A DNA stretch of 18,896 bases from Glaciecola sp. UBA2563 (GTDB lineage: Bacteria; Pseudomonadota; Gammaproteobacteria; Enterobacterales; Alteromonadaceae): contig DDLV01000051.1 of the NCBI GenBank assembly GCA_002340325.1, positions 1 through 18,896 of the forward strand, given 5' to 3'. Numbering within the stretch: the first letter of the stretch is position 1; each line of letters begins with the position of its first letter. Positions 8,766-16,218 of this stretch are shown here, one piece after another. Below the pieces are notes generated by a model. That model was not told the origin of the DNA and did no database searches. It saw nothing but the letters and a program-made list of their open reading frames with translations. The position numbers and the translations under genes are program-made.

Positions 8766-8892
8766 AAGAATGGCAGCAAAAATCCAAGAACAGCATTTTT
8801 GGTAACCCCCGCTATACTTAAGTGTATTTTATCAAACGCAATTTATGTAACGTGCGTGTATATTCACCTCGAATACTTTTAGGGGAAGCTTA

Positions 8893-11163
8893 ATGCGCAC
8901 GCGAGACTCAATGCCAATACTTGACTTGTCAGCAATTAAGTTTCAACGATTCTTTGACACCTCATTAGACATGCTCTGCATCGTCGAAAAGAACGGGCGT
9001 ATAAGTTATTTAAATACGCGCTGGACGGATATCCTAGGGCATACATTAGAAGAATTTAAAAGCGATAAATTCACGCAATTCCTTCATCCTGACGATGCAA
9101 AAGCAACATATAAAATCTTCCAAGACGTCATTCAAAACAAACCAACAACGGATTTCCAAAATCGATACCTCCATCGAGATGGTAAGTATCGATGGATTAG
9201 TTGGAACGCTACATACGATGCAGAACAGCAGTCGGTCTATTGCATTGGAAGAGATGTCACTGAACAAAAACGCATACAAGCATCCCTAGAGGTAATGGAA
9301 CAAACAACAGGCGTTGGCGTTTGGGACATTGAACCAAACACTAATGACGTGTATTGGTCGAATAAAATACATGACATCCACGAGACTGATTCACAGGCCT
9401 TTACACCTGATTTGAATAGTGCCGTCTCATTTTATCCTCCGGAAGCACAGGATATCCTAGCTGAGTCATTGGAGAAACTCGCCGCTGGAGAAAAGGTAAA
9501 GTTTGAACTTCCACTCATCACAGCGAAAGGTAAACGCATATGGGTCGAGTCAAACGCTACCGCTGAAATAAGAGACGGAGTCGTTGTTCGTCAATACGGG
9601 ACGTTCGAAGACATCACGCAGAAGAGAGAAGAACGCACTAACAACGAAAAGCTGAAAGAACGCGTTGAGCTTGCAATGAAGGCATCAAAGATCGGCGTGT
9701 GGGAGTATGATTCACTTACCGACCGGCTGAGCTGGGACGACCAGATGTTTGAAATGTACGATGTCGATAAAAACCGATTCAGTGGCTCGTTCGCCGATTG
9801 GGAAAATACGGTGGTACCGCAAGATCTAATCGCGGCAAAACGCTCGTTTGAAGAAGCAATAAAAAGCGATAATATTTTCGCCAATCAATTTCGAATACTC
9901 ACACGTGACAAGCAAATTCGTCATATTTCGGCCATTGGAAAGGTCATCACCGATGCGCAGACTGGTGTAACCTATATTACAGGTATTAACTGGGATGTGA
10001 CGGATCAAGAGATTTCAAAGCAAGCGCTGTTAGAAGCAAAAGAACAAGCAGAAGCCGCAGACATCGCAAAAAGCACCTTTCTCGCGAGTATGAGCCATGA
10101 GATCCGTACACCGCTAAACGGCATATTTGGTGCGCTGCAAATTCTGCAAACTAAAGATCAAGAAAAAGAGCAGAGTAAACTCATTGATACCGCATTAAAC
10201 GCGACCAACGGCTTGACTAGAATCATTAATGACATCCTTGATTTTAGTAAAATTCAAGCCAACAAGTTAGTCTTGGACTACATCCCTGTTAACATCGTAA
10301 GCCTTGCACAAGATGTGGTAGACGAACAGTCACTATTAAAACGGCAGCAAAATGTCGATGCGCAGATCAAGGTATCCGAAGACGCTAAGGGGTTTTGGCA
10401 TGCTGACCCATTGCGATTGAAGCAAATCCTGAATAACTTGCTAAGCAATGCGTTTAAATTTACCGCTGAGGGTACAATATCGATCGACTTGAGTGTCGTA
10501 GATGGTCAATATCAAGTCATCGTATCAGATTCTGGTATCGGGATGAGCAAAGAAGAAATTAAGCATTTGTTTGACCCGTTCACGCAGGCAGATAGTTCCA
10601 CGTCGAGAAGATTTGGTGGTACTGGGTTGGGACTTGCCATTTCACAAAATCTTGTATCCCTCTTCGACGGCACTATTCAGGTCGAAAGCACACCAAATAA
10701 AGGTTCGAAATTTATCATTCAGTTTCCATTCGAAACCATTGAAAACGATGCTAGTGACGCGCCCAATGACGAAAATCTCGATGACATCGATTTAAGCGAT
10801 TTTACAATTTTTGTTGCTGAAGATAATGACATCAATCAAACCGTAATCAGTGAAATGTTAAAGCCTTCGAAAGCCAAATTTCTATTGTTCAATGATGGGA
10901 AAGAGCTACTTCAAGGATTCGAGAAAAAGTGCCCCGATTTGATACTTTGTGATATTCAAATGCCCGTAATGGATGGAATGGAGGCTTGCCAAGAAATAAG
11001 GAAATTAAACAATGAGGTACCCGTTATTGCCTTTACTGCAAATGTCATGCGTTCGGATACACAAAAGTATCTTTCGAACGGGTTTAACGACATTTTAGGC
11101 AAACCATTATCACTATCGGATCTGAATAAGCTACTGAAGCAATATCTGCTTCCAGACAGCTAG
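8893..11163 (+). CDS. Orphan hybrid sensor histidine kinase, three PAS domains and receiver
   Basis: This 756-residue protein has no hydrophobic segment, so it should sense in the cytoplasm. Three PAS/PAC units lie at about 15-128, 135-250 and 258-376, each ending near a typical boundary (GRDVTEQKR, FEDITQKRE, NWDVTDQE). HisKA follows with the phospho-acceptor H402 in SHEIRTPLNG. The ATPase domain shows N515/N519 (N box), D546-x-G548-x-G550 (G1) and GGTGLGLAIS from G575 (G2). The C-terminal receiver has acidic E643/D644, phospho-acceptor D687 in CDIQMPVMDG and K737. All key residues are present. There is no HPt domain, output domain or neighbouring response regulator, so phosphate must pass to a partner encoded elsewhere. 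AGGGGA before the ATG at 8893 supports this start; a second in-frame ATG is six codons in. Confidence 0.93.
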   Translation: MRTRDSMPILDLSAIKFQRFFDTSLDMLCIVEKNGRISYLNTRWTDILGHTLEEFKSDKFTQFLHPDDAKATYKIFQDVIQNKPTTDFQNRYLHRDGKYRWISWNATYDAEQQSVYCIGRDVTEQKRIQASLEVMEQTTGVGVWDIEPNTNDVYWSNKIHDIHETDSQAFTPDLNSAVSFYPPEAQDILAESLEKLAAGEKVKFELPLITAKGKRIWVESNATAEIRDGVVVRQYGTFEDITQKREERTNNEKLKERVELAMKASKIGVWEYDSLTDRLSWDDQMFEMYDVDKNRFSGSFADWENTVVPQDLIAAKRSFEEAIKSDNIFANQFRILTRDKQIRHISAIGKVITDAQTGVTYITGINWDVTDQEISKQALLEAKEQAEAADIAKSTFLASMSHEIRTPLNGIFGALQILQTKDQEKEQSKLIDTALNATNGLTRIINDILDFSKIQANKLVLDYIPVNIVSLAQDVVDEQSLLKRQQNVDAQIKVSEDAKGFWHADPLRLKQILNNLLSNAFKFTAEGTISIDLSVVDGQYQVIVSDSGIGMSKEEIKHLFDPFTQADSSTSRRFGGTGLGLAISQNLVSLFDGTIQVESTPNKGSKFIIQFPFETIENDASDAPNDENLDDIDLSDFTIFVAEDNDINQTVISEMLKPSKAKFLLFNDGKELLQGFEKKCPDLILCDIQMPVMDGMEACQEIRKLNNEVPVIAFTANVMRSDTQKYLSNGFNDILGKPLSLSDLNKLLKQYLLPDS

Positions 11164-11190
11164 CAACATCTCTTACGCGTCTCTAAGCGG

Positions 11191-11243
11191 TTACATATTG
11201 TCTTAAATGGTTGCGGTTCCTGCAATAATACTTCAATATGTAA
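11191..11243. promoter_or_regulatory. Nested dyad upstream of the GH16 gene
   Basis: TTACATATTG at 11191-11200 is the exact reverse complement of CAATATGTAA at 11234-11243. Inside it, TTGC (11211-11214) and GCAA (11222-11225) form a second dyad with nearly the same centre, about 11217-11218. The outer arms are 43 bp apart centre to centre, about four helical turns. It lies 40 bp before the gene and 28 bp after the kinase stop, so it could be a paired operator or an RNA hairpin. No T tract follows. No convincing promoter hexamers were found. Confidence 0.35.
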
Positions 11244-11282
11244 AATAGTTGTTAAACTGTAGTCGTAAAAGTCGCCCCAAAA

Positions 11283-12191
11283 ATGCTTAATACAATGAAA
11301 AAAACACCGCTTTTGTTTTGTTTCCTACTTGCTACATCTGCCTGCACACCTGCGCCAGAAACAAACTCGACGGAAAAAAGCGAACAAACTGCACCATCGA
11401 CAACACCGTCAAATGCTGCAGAAAGTGAAGGACGATGGGAGCTGAACTTTTTTGATGATTTTGACGAATTCATGGAAGACAACTGGCAAGACCAAATACT
11501 ATGGGTAAATAACGAAGATCAGTGCTACGTCCCATATGGTAAGCATGGTACTAGAGAAGTAAGCAATGGTACTTTGAAGCTTCGCGTAATCGACTTAGGT
11601 AAGAAGGTTCCATGCGATAACGTGGATAAGTTCGGCAAACAAAAACCAGACACGCAATATGTCGCAGGTCGAATCGCATCTAAGAACAGAAAAGAGTTTG
11701 TTCAAGGTAAGTGGACAGCGCGACTTAGAGTACCTGATAGTGGCCAGAACGGCATGTTTCCCGCTTGGTGGTTACTCGGTGCTTACAATAACGAACCTCC
11801 TGTTGAGGAAGAAGATGAAAACGTTTGTTGGCCGATGACCGGTTCAGGAGAACTTGATATTTTTGAGCATCACTCTGATGGTGGGCCAGGGCATTTTGCC
11901 GCGCGCGTAATCAAAAGCCTTGGTTATTGTGACGGCGGAGATTGGCAAGCTGAAATGGCTGTTGAATATGCAGACCTTGAGGAATTTAACGATTTTTCAG
12001 TTGAGTGGCTAAATAACGACATAATCTTCAGGTTAAATGAAAAAGAAATTTATCGTTTAAATGACCAAGGCGGCGACTATCCAGAACCATTGTTTGCCAT
12101 TCTCAATTTTGCAAAGATAAACGACGCCCCAATGACCCAAAACTGGGAAATGGAAGTCGACTGGGTCAAGCATGAAGTCTGGGTCGATTAA
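11283..12191 (+). CDS. GH16 family beta-glucanase-like lipoprotein
   Basis: This 302-residue protein is probably a surface or periplasmic hydrolase of beta-1,3-glucan (laminarin-type) or a related galactan. The N-terminus is a lipoprotein signal with lipobox ATSAC, C21. A Ser/Thr/Pro/Glu-rich linker runs to about residue 48. The GH16 signature EXDXXE is seen as ELDIFE, with E190 as likely nucleophile and E195 as acid/base; this spacing is the beta-bulge form of laminarinases. NGMFPAWWLLG upstream matches the conserved cleft segment. Alternative start: ATG at 11295 (MKKTPL), four codons later; neither has an obvious ribosome binding site. It is flanked by an orphan kinase and a convergent metabolic gene, with no SusC/TonB receptor or other glycosidase, so it is not in a polysaccharide-utilisation locus within this window. 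Confidence 0.85.
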   Translation: MLNTMKKTPLLFCFLLATSACTPAPETNSTEKSEQTAPSTTPSNAAESEGRWELNFFDDFDEFMEDNWQDQILWVNNEDQCYVPYGKHGTREVSNGTLKLRVIDLGKKVPCDNVDKFGKQKPDTQYVAGRIASKNRKEFVQGKWTARLRVPDSGQNGMFPAWWLLGAYNNEPPVEEEDENVCWPMTGSGELDIFEHHSDGGPGHFAARVIKSLGYCDGGDWQAEMAVEYADLEEFNDFSVEWLNNDIIFRLNEKEIYRLNDQGGDYPEPLFAILNFAKINDAPMTQNWEMEVDWVKHEVWVD

Positions 12192-12220
12192 CGCATCAAC
12201 ACAAAAATCGCTAGCGCGAC

Positions 12221-13429
12221 TCAGGCAGCAATGAAATTTTTTAACGTATCCAATGCATATTGCAAATCATTCTGGATATCGTCTTTGTCCTCCAGTCCGA
12301 CTGATAATCGAATGAGGCTATTGCTAATGCCGTGCCGAGCTCTTTCTTCTTCACTGTAAGTAGAATGTGTCATACTTGCTGGGTGCTGTATTAAGCTTTC
12401 CGCATCACCAAGAGATACCGCCCTTTGTACAAGTTGAAGTGCATCCATAAATTGTAAGCCTTGCTGAAATCCCCCTTCCAATTCGAATGCAATCATCCCG
12501 CCGCCATAATGCATCTGCTTTTTCGCTAGTGCAAACTGACAATTATCAGTATCAAACGGGTAGTAAATCTTTTTAACAAAAGCATGTTTGTTCAACCAGC
12601 CGGCTATGTAATCAGCATTCAAAGCATGGCGTTGCATGCGCAGCTCAAGTGTTTTTAATCCCCGCAGGATCAACATGGCGGTAAATGGTGACATACAGGC
12701 GCCCGTCATATCTTTCACGCCTTCAAATCTAAAGCGCTCGATCAATTCTGTCGATGCGACCACCAAACCTCCAATTAAATCACCGTGCCCGCCAAGATAT
12801 TTGGTTGCAGAATGCACCACAACATCCGCCCCCAAGTCTATTGGTCTTGTAATAACCGGCGTTGAGTACGTATTGTCAACAACGGATACGATCTCGTTTT
12901 GATTCGCAACGTGACAGACTTCAGCGATATCAATCAGTCGCATATTTGGGTTTGCTGGTGTTTCAAAATAAATGACTTTAGTTCTTGACGATATCGCTTC
13001 CGCGACATTATCTACATTTGTCATGTCGACATGTGTAACCGTAATCCCAAATTTGGACAACCCGTGGTTAAGAAATGCGTAAGTGCACCCATAGAGTGTT
13101 TTATCCACCAAAACTTCATCACCGTGTGATAACAGCGTCAATAAAACAGACGTAATAGCTGCCATACCCGATGCTGTGCATAGTCCAGCTTCAGCATTCT
13201 CAAGAGCAGCTATCCGCTTTTCTAGGATTGATAATGTAGGATTGGAGATCCTTGAATATATATGCCCTTCTGCGTTGCCTGCAAATCTGTCAGCACCTTG
13301 CTTTATATCTTCAAATGCAAATGTTGATGATAAGTGCAGCGGAGGATTCAATGCCCCTTCATGAAGTTGCGAGTCATAACCCGCATGAATCGCTTTTGTG
13401 CAGAACTTATTGCTTTGTATATTCGCCAT
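12221..13429 (-). CDS. megL: Methionine gamma-lyase (PLP enzyme)
   Basis: This 402-residue PLP enzyme of the Cys/Met metabolism family splits L-methionine into methanethiol, 2-oxobutyrate and ammonia. The PLP lysine is K210 in HSATKYLGGHGD. Phosphate-binding Y58 and R60 lie in IYSRISNPT, and catalytic Y113 in TLYGCTYAFL. The residue two after that Tyr is C115; a cysteine here (C116 in P. putida) is a recognised marker of methionine gamma-lyase over cystathionine gamma-lyase/synthase, where other residues are usual. Length is standard. It is divergent from an Lrp-type regulator, as mdeA is from mdeR in P. putida, which supports the call. No strong ribosome binding site is visible before the ATG. 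Cystathionine gamma-lyase is the main alternative. Confidence 0.88.
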   Translation of the reverse strand: MANIQSNKFCTKAIHAGYDSQLHEGALNPPLHLSSTFAFEDIKQGADRFAGNAEGHIYSRISNPTLSILEKRIAALENAEAGLCTASGMAAITSVLLTLLSHGDEVLVDKTLYGCTYAFLNHGLSKFGITVTHVDMTNVDNVAEAISSRTKVIYFETPANPNMRLIDIAEVCHVANQNEIVSVVDNTYSTPVITRPIDLGADVVVHSATKYLGGHGDLIGGLVVASTELIERFRFEGVKDMTGACMSPFTAMLILRGLKTLELRMQRHALNADYIAGWLNKHAFVKKIYYPFDTDNCQFALAKKQMHYGGGMIAFELEGGFQQGLQFMDALQLVQRAVSLGDAESLIQHPASMTHSTYSEEERARHGISNSLIRLSVGLEDKDDIQNDLQYALDTLKNFIAA

Positions 13430-13433
13430 GGCT

Positions 13434-13562
13434 TTGATTATTAATGTTTTGATATGGACGCATAATAAATCAATTAATATCGAATAAACTTGCTTTATAT
13501 TGCGTTTAAAATAATATAATTGGCATTAGATGCTAAATTACCGACATTAATTGATTATTATG
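13434..13562. promoter_or_regulatory. Divergent control region with paired inverted repeats
   Basis: CATAATAAATCAATTAAT at 13461-13478 is the reverse complement of 13546-13562 (ATTAATTGATTATTATG) apart from one inserted T. The arm centres are about 84-85 bp apart, close to eight helical turns. The right arm contains the regulator's own ATG. TTGATTATTA also occurs as a direct repeat at 13434-13443 (next to the megL start) and 13551-13560. Multiple phased AT-rich sites are usual for Lrp-family octamers, so these are good candidates for control of megL and for autoregulation. The whole region is very AT-rich. Confidence 0.5.
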
Positions 13563-14015
13563 GACAGTGTTGATAAAAAAATAATAAGAGAGCTACAGCG
13601 CAACGGAAGAATGACAAATCAAGAACTAGCAGATATCGTTAACCTATCACCTTCACCTTGTCTCAGACGAGTAAAGAACTTAGAAAAAACTGGGATAATT
13701 TCGGGTTATTCAGCAATTGTGGATGCAGAGGCATATGGATTGCCCATCACTGTCTTCGTGAGAGTGCAGCTTGAAAAACACACTAATAACGTTGTCAATC
13801 ACTTTGAAACCGAAATACTCAACACGGAGAATGTACTCGAATGCTTTGTCATGACGGGGCGCTACGATTATCTATTGAAAGTTGTTGTTAAAGACCTGCA
13901 TGACTATGAACATTTTGTGAGAAAACATCTACATGCTATTGGCAATATAGCGAGCATTGATACAAGCTTTGCATATGGAACGGTAAAAGTTTCTAGAACG
14001 CTCCCAAGAGTTTGA
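13560..14015 (+). CDS. Lrp/AsnC family regulator, MdeR-like
   Basis: This is a 151-residue regulator. The N-terminal helix-turn-helix spans about residues 4-45, with NQELADIVNLSPSPCLRRVK around the recognition helix. The C-terminal RAM (ligand-sensing) domain runs from about 65 to 140, with GRYDYLLKVVVKD as the typical amino-acid-binding core. The frame can start at TTG 13551, but the ATG at 13560 gives the family-typical MDSVDKKIIREL and is preferred. Its divergent position beside megL copies mdeR, the Lrp-type activator of methionine gamma-lyase in P. putida. I therefore infer methionine-responsive control of megL; the ligand itself is not visible in sequence. Confidence 0.88.
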   Translation: MDSVDKKIIRELQRNGRMTNQELADIVNLSPSPCLRRVKNLEKTGIISGYSAIVDAEAYGLPITVFVRVQLEKHTNNVVNHFETEILNTENVLECFVMTGRYDYLLKVVVKDLHDYEHFVRKHLHAIGNIASIDTSFAYGTVKVSRTLPRV

Positions 14016-14025
14016 CGTTCATTGG

Positions 14026-14679
14026 CTAGTGCGCGTTAAATTTTGCGTTTGTGCTGGATGACACAGGTTTATTCGATACTCTGCAGTCTAATCGTTTAAC
14101 ATCTGCCTCTAACTCTTTCTTCATAGCCTCTAACTCTTTCTTCATAAAAGACAACTCAGACACCGGTGTTTGCATGGCAAAAGTATACGCGGTTTTGCGA
14201 GCGCTCATCTGCGGCGTCGAACCCTGAGTAATCGACAATTTGCGATTGCCCCCTCTATCACAATAAAGGGTAAATTCGGTTGTGTTTTTCGAGCCCTGCA
14301 TATGCGCACGTATTCCTTCAAGTCTTCCACACACGAGATTTTGTTCACCTTGTGAGTTATTCACAGCGTCGACATATTCACTTACCGGCATCAACAGTAC
14401 AAACGAATCACGTTTATTTTCATCACCTTTATCGTTTTTTTGTGAGAGCTGTTCATTTTGCAGACGGTAAATTTTTGGTGTCGAAGCCATTCTAATATTC
14501 ACATCAGTAGGTAAGCCGTCTGGCGCAAAAAGATGCGTTGTGTTTTGCCAGTACACCATCGCGTCACAGGTTTTACCTGCATATTGGTAATGCGTATACC
14601 CTTGATAAAGATGGTTGGTACAAGCGCTCGAAAAAAATCCGGTCAATAAAAGTAAAAGCGCATGTTTAGACTTTTTCAT
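14026..14679 (-). CDS. Lipoprotein of unknown function
   Basis: This is a 217-residue protein I do not recognise. It has a clear lipoprotein signal (MKKSKHALLLLLTGFFSSAC, lipid cysteine C20), so envelope location is expected. The body has several cysteines (including C38 in AGKTCDAMVYW) and no membrane segment. Near the C-terminus, MKKELEA occurs twice in tandem (coded by a perfect 2 x 21 bp repeat) and looks helical or coiled-coil. The only ATG giving a full signal peptide is at 14679. Just 8 bases, with no Shine-Dalgarno sequence, separate it from the palindromic element upstream, so expression may be altered. It is convergent with the Lrp-type regulator across a 10-base gap. Confidence 0.7.
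   Translation of the reverse strand: MKKSKHALLLLLTGFFSSACTNHLYQGYTHYQYAGKTCDAMVYWQNTTHLFAPDGLPTDVNIRMASTPKIYRLQNEQLSQKNDKGDENKRDSFVLLMPVSEYVDAVNNSQGEQNLVCGRLEGIRAHMQGSKNTTEFTLYCDRGGNRKLSITQGSTPQMSARKTAYTFAMQTPVSELSFMKKELEAMKKELEADVKRLDCRVSNKPVSSSTNAKFNAH
14105..14146. repeat. Perfect 2 x 21 bp tandem repeat inside a lipoprotein gene
   Basis: The 21 bases at 14105-14125 are repeated exactly at 14126-14146. The unit is in frame and encodes the doubled MKKELEA heptad near the C-terminus. One seven-residue unit equals one coiled-coil heptad, so copy-number change would lengthen the helix without a frameshift. Exact identity suggests a recent duplication. Confidence 0.85.
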
Positions 14680-14687
14680 TAAAATAT

Positions 14688-14888
14688 GGCTATGTTCCCG
14701 ATAATTGTTGCTGATTTATGTTTTGTACATTTAAATATAGGAATAGGACATTTGAAAGTCGCTGTAAACCCTTCCCTGGGCGCTCTGCGAAAACATCCAT
14801 GTTTTCGAAGCTTTCAAATGTCCTATTCCTATAATCAACTGTTAATCAAATATTTAGTAACTCAGCATCAATTATCGGGAACATAGCC
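14688..14888. mobile_element. 201-bp nested palindrome, MITE-like element
   Basis: The ends are 27-bp inverted repeats with one mismatch (14688-14714 and 14862-14888, outer end GGCTATGTTCCC). Inside them is a second, perfect 23-bp inverted repeat (14736-14758 and 14811-14833). The 52-base centre holds two small hairpins. No protein is credible here; the open frame through it reads the palindrome itself. Size, terminal repeats and lack of coding capacity fit a non-autonomous MITE or a large REP-like unit. I see no clear target-site duplication and no transposase in the window. As RNA from the DUF3016 side it would fold into a long double stem just before the downstream lipoprotein start. Confidence 0.75.
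14763..14807. repeat. Apical hairpin module of the palindromic element
   Basis: This is a TGTAAA box followed by CCC-TTCCCT-GGG (14769-14780), CGCTC, then the perfect hairpin CGAAAAC-ATCCAT-GTTTTCG (14788-14807). The same order of parts is found at 18841-18896 with different stem sequences, which suggests a conserved repeat family whose stems vary by compensating changes. Confidence 0.6.
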
Positions 14889-14969
14889 TAATCTATAGAT
14901 GGCGTAAGTGAGAACTTTGTACTAACAATGCGTGACCAAAAGGTTGTTAGGGCTAGCTACATTTGACGA

Positions 14970-15569
14970 TTAAGTATCCGCCTGCAAAACGTTTTTAAAC
15001 TCTTTTTTGAACCACTTAGTTAGCATTCTAGTTTCGTAAAACAGTGGTTCTGAGGAACGCATCCTAGAAGCACCTTGCAAATAGTTCATGTCCTTGAGGT
15101 TTAAGCTTTGCGATGACACTACTTCGCCGCTGTCGTCTTTCACCTCATAGCTAAATGACATCCGAGGAATATCAATTTGGCGCATGATCCTTACATCACT
15201 TAATCCACTGCCGAACTTTACGCCAGCTGTCCTTGTATCGCCAGCTAAATCCAGATTATCTACGACAACGTTCATGCTAAAACCGTCGGGAAGTTTCCCA
15301 ACTAATTCTTCAAATGTGCCGTGAATGTTTTTAAATACGCGATGACGGTATTTTTTCGAATTCGGATTGCCATTCGAACGACGCACATCAGTATAAGAGC
15401 GCGGCTTTTCCCAGTTAATTGTCAGCGCACCTTCCATGCTTTCTGTTACCACGAGATCATCGTTTACAACAGTTAGCACGTCTGATTCATCTGCAAAGCT
15501 TGTGGATGAATACATCAATGCGAATAGCGTTGGAATCATTGTACAGAAAGTCAGCATGGAAGTTTTCAT
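14970..15569 (-). CDS. DUF3016 family secreted protein
   Basis: This 199-residue protein has a cleavable signal peptide (cut likely after A26 in TSFA-DES), so it is periplasmic or secreted. The body matches the DUF3016 pattern common in Alteromonadales, Vibrionales and Xanthomonadales: TINWEKPRSYTDVR (50-63), LPDGFSMNVVVDNLDLAGD (93-111), then a basic-polar stretch and IPRMSFSYEV (134-143), ending in an amphipathic MLTKWFKKEF segment. No function is established for this family to my knowledge and I do not propose one. It follows the small gene at 15659-16027 in the same direction with an 89-base gap. The ribosome binding site is weak (GAG on the minus strand). Confidence 0.85.
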   Translation of the reverse strand: MKTSMLTFCTMIPTLFALMYSSTSFADESDVLTVVNDDLVVTESMEGALTINWEKPRSYTDVRRSNGNPNSKKYRHRVFKNIHGTFEELVGKLPDGFSMNVVVDNLDLAGDTRTAGVKFGSGLSDVRIMRQIDIPRMSFSYEVKDDSGEVVSSQSLNLKDMNYLQGASRMRSSEPLFYETRMLTKWFKKEFKNVLQADT

Positions 15570-15658
15570 AGCGTTCTCAATTTTAGTGAAACAGCACGCG
15601 GTCGGCGTGTTTCTTCTATCATTGTTAATGCGACAACAATAAAACGATCAAAGTTCCA

Positions 15659-16027
15659 TCACTTACCCCAATCGAAAGACAGAACACCCGACGTCTGAAT
15701 AAGACCACAAAACTTGTCTAAATCGGCGCCAAATAGATAGGGGTTTTTGTCCCCACCGACGCAGTACAACTTGTGAAAATCCAACACGTCCTGATGCTTT
15801 TGCGTGAGTTCAACAATATAGTCTGTCTGATGCGGAAGAAGTGACATATTGTTGTGTAAAAAGTCATCGCGCAATGATGACAGCATCATAGTCTCGGGCG
15901 CTTCAAAAAACGCTTGTTTCCATTCAATGATAGTATTAAACACACTATCGTCGTCATCTGACGCTAAATGGTCGATACTGAATATTGCAATTAAAAAAAC
16001 AATGAGGATTAACACCTTGCCTAGCAT
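15659..16027 (-). CDS. Small membrane-anchored protein of unknown function
   Basis: This is a 122-residue protein I do not recognise. Residues 3-18 form one hydrophobic segment (a signal anchor or uncleaved signal peptide), followed by an acidic run SDDDDS at 23-28. The rest is soluble and should be periplasmic. C89 and C107 in the C-terminal third could form a disulfide. The coding call rests on a signal-like N-terminus and a sensible soluble body in a frame with no competing gene. It is the first gene of the minus-strand group and is divergent from ccoG. A weak AAGG lies about 12 bases before the ATG. Confidence 0.6.
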   Translation of the reverse strand: MLGKVLILIVFLIAIFSIDHLASDDDDSVFNTIIEWKQAFFEAPETMMLSSLRDDFLHNNMSLLPHQTDYIVELTQKHQDVLDFHKLYCVGGDKNPYLFGADLDKFCGLIQTSGVLSFDWGK

Positions 16028-16218
16028 AGGATAATGACCTTTTCTTTTTGAGCCTCAGTGCAGACATGTGTATGTCATAACTCACCCAATTTTATTTATA
16101 GATGATTCTACGTATATCGACAACTTTTATAAATTGCCTAAAAAACACGCAAGTATTCAAATCTAAACGGTATCTATGAACAAATTTACATCAATAACGG
16201 CGGCAAATAGCGTAGATA

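Noticed and set aside
12192..12220. TCGC-TAGC-GCGA hairpin between the convergent GH16 and megL genes as a bidirectional terminator
   Set aside because: Only a 4-bp stem and no T run on either side.
14686..14886. A 66-codon open frame through the palindromic element
   Set aside because: It reads the inverted repeats themselves, has no ribosome binding site and no protein-like composition; the DNA symmetry explains the sequence.
14922..14950. Inverted repeat CTAACAA/TTGTTAG downstream of the DUF3016 gene as a terminator
   Set aside because: A 7-bp AT-rich stem with a 15-base loop and no T tract on the minus strand; too weak to call.
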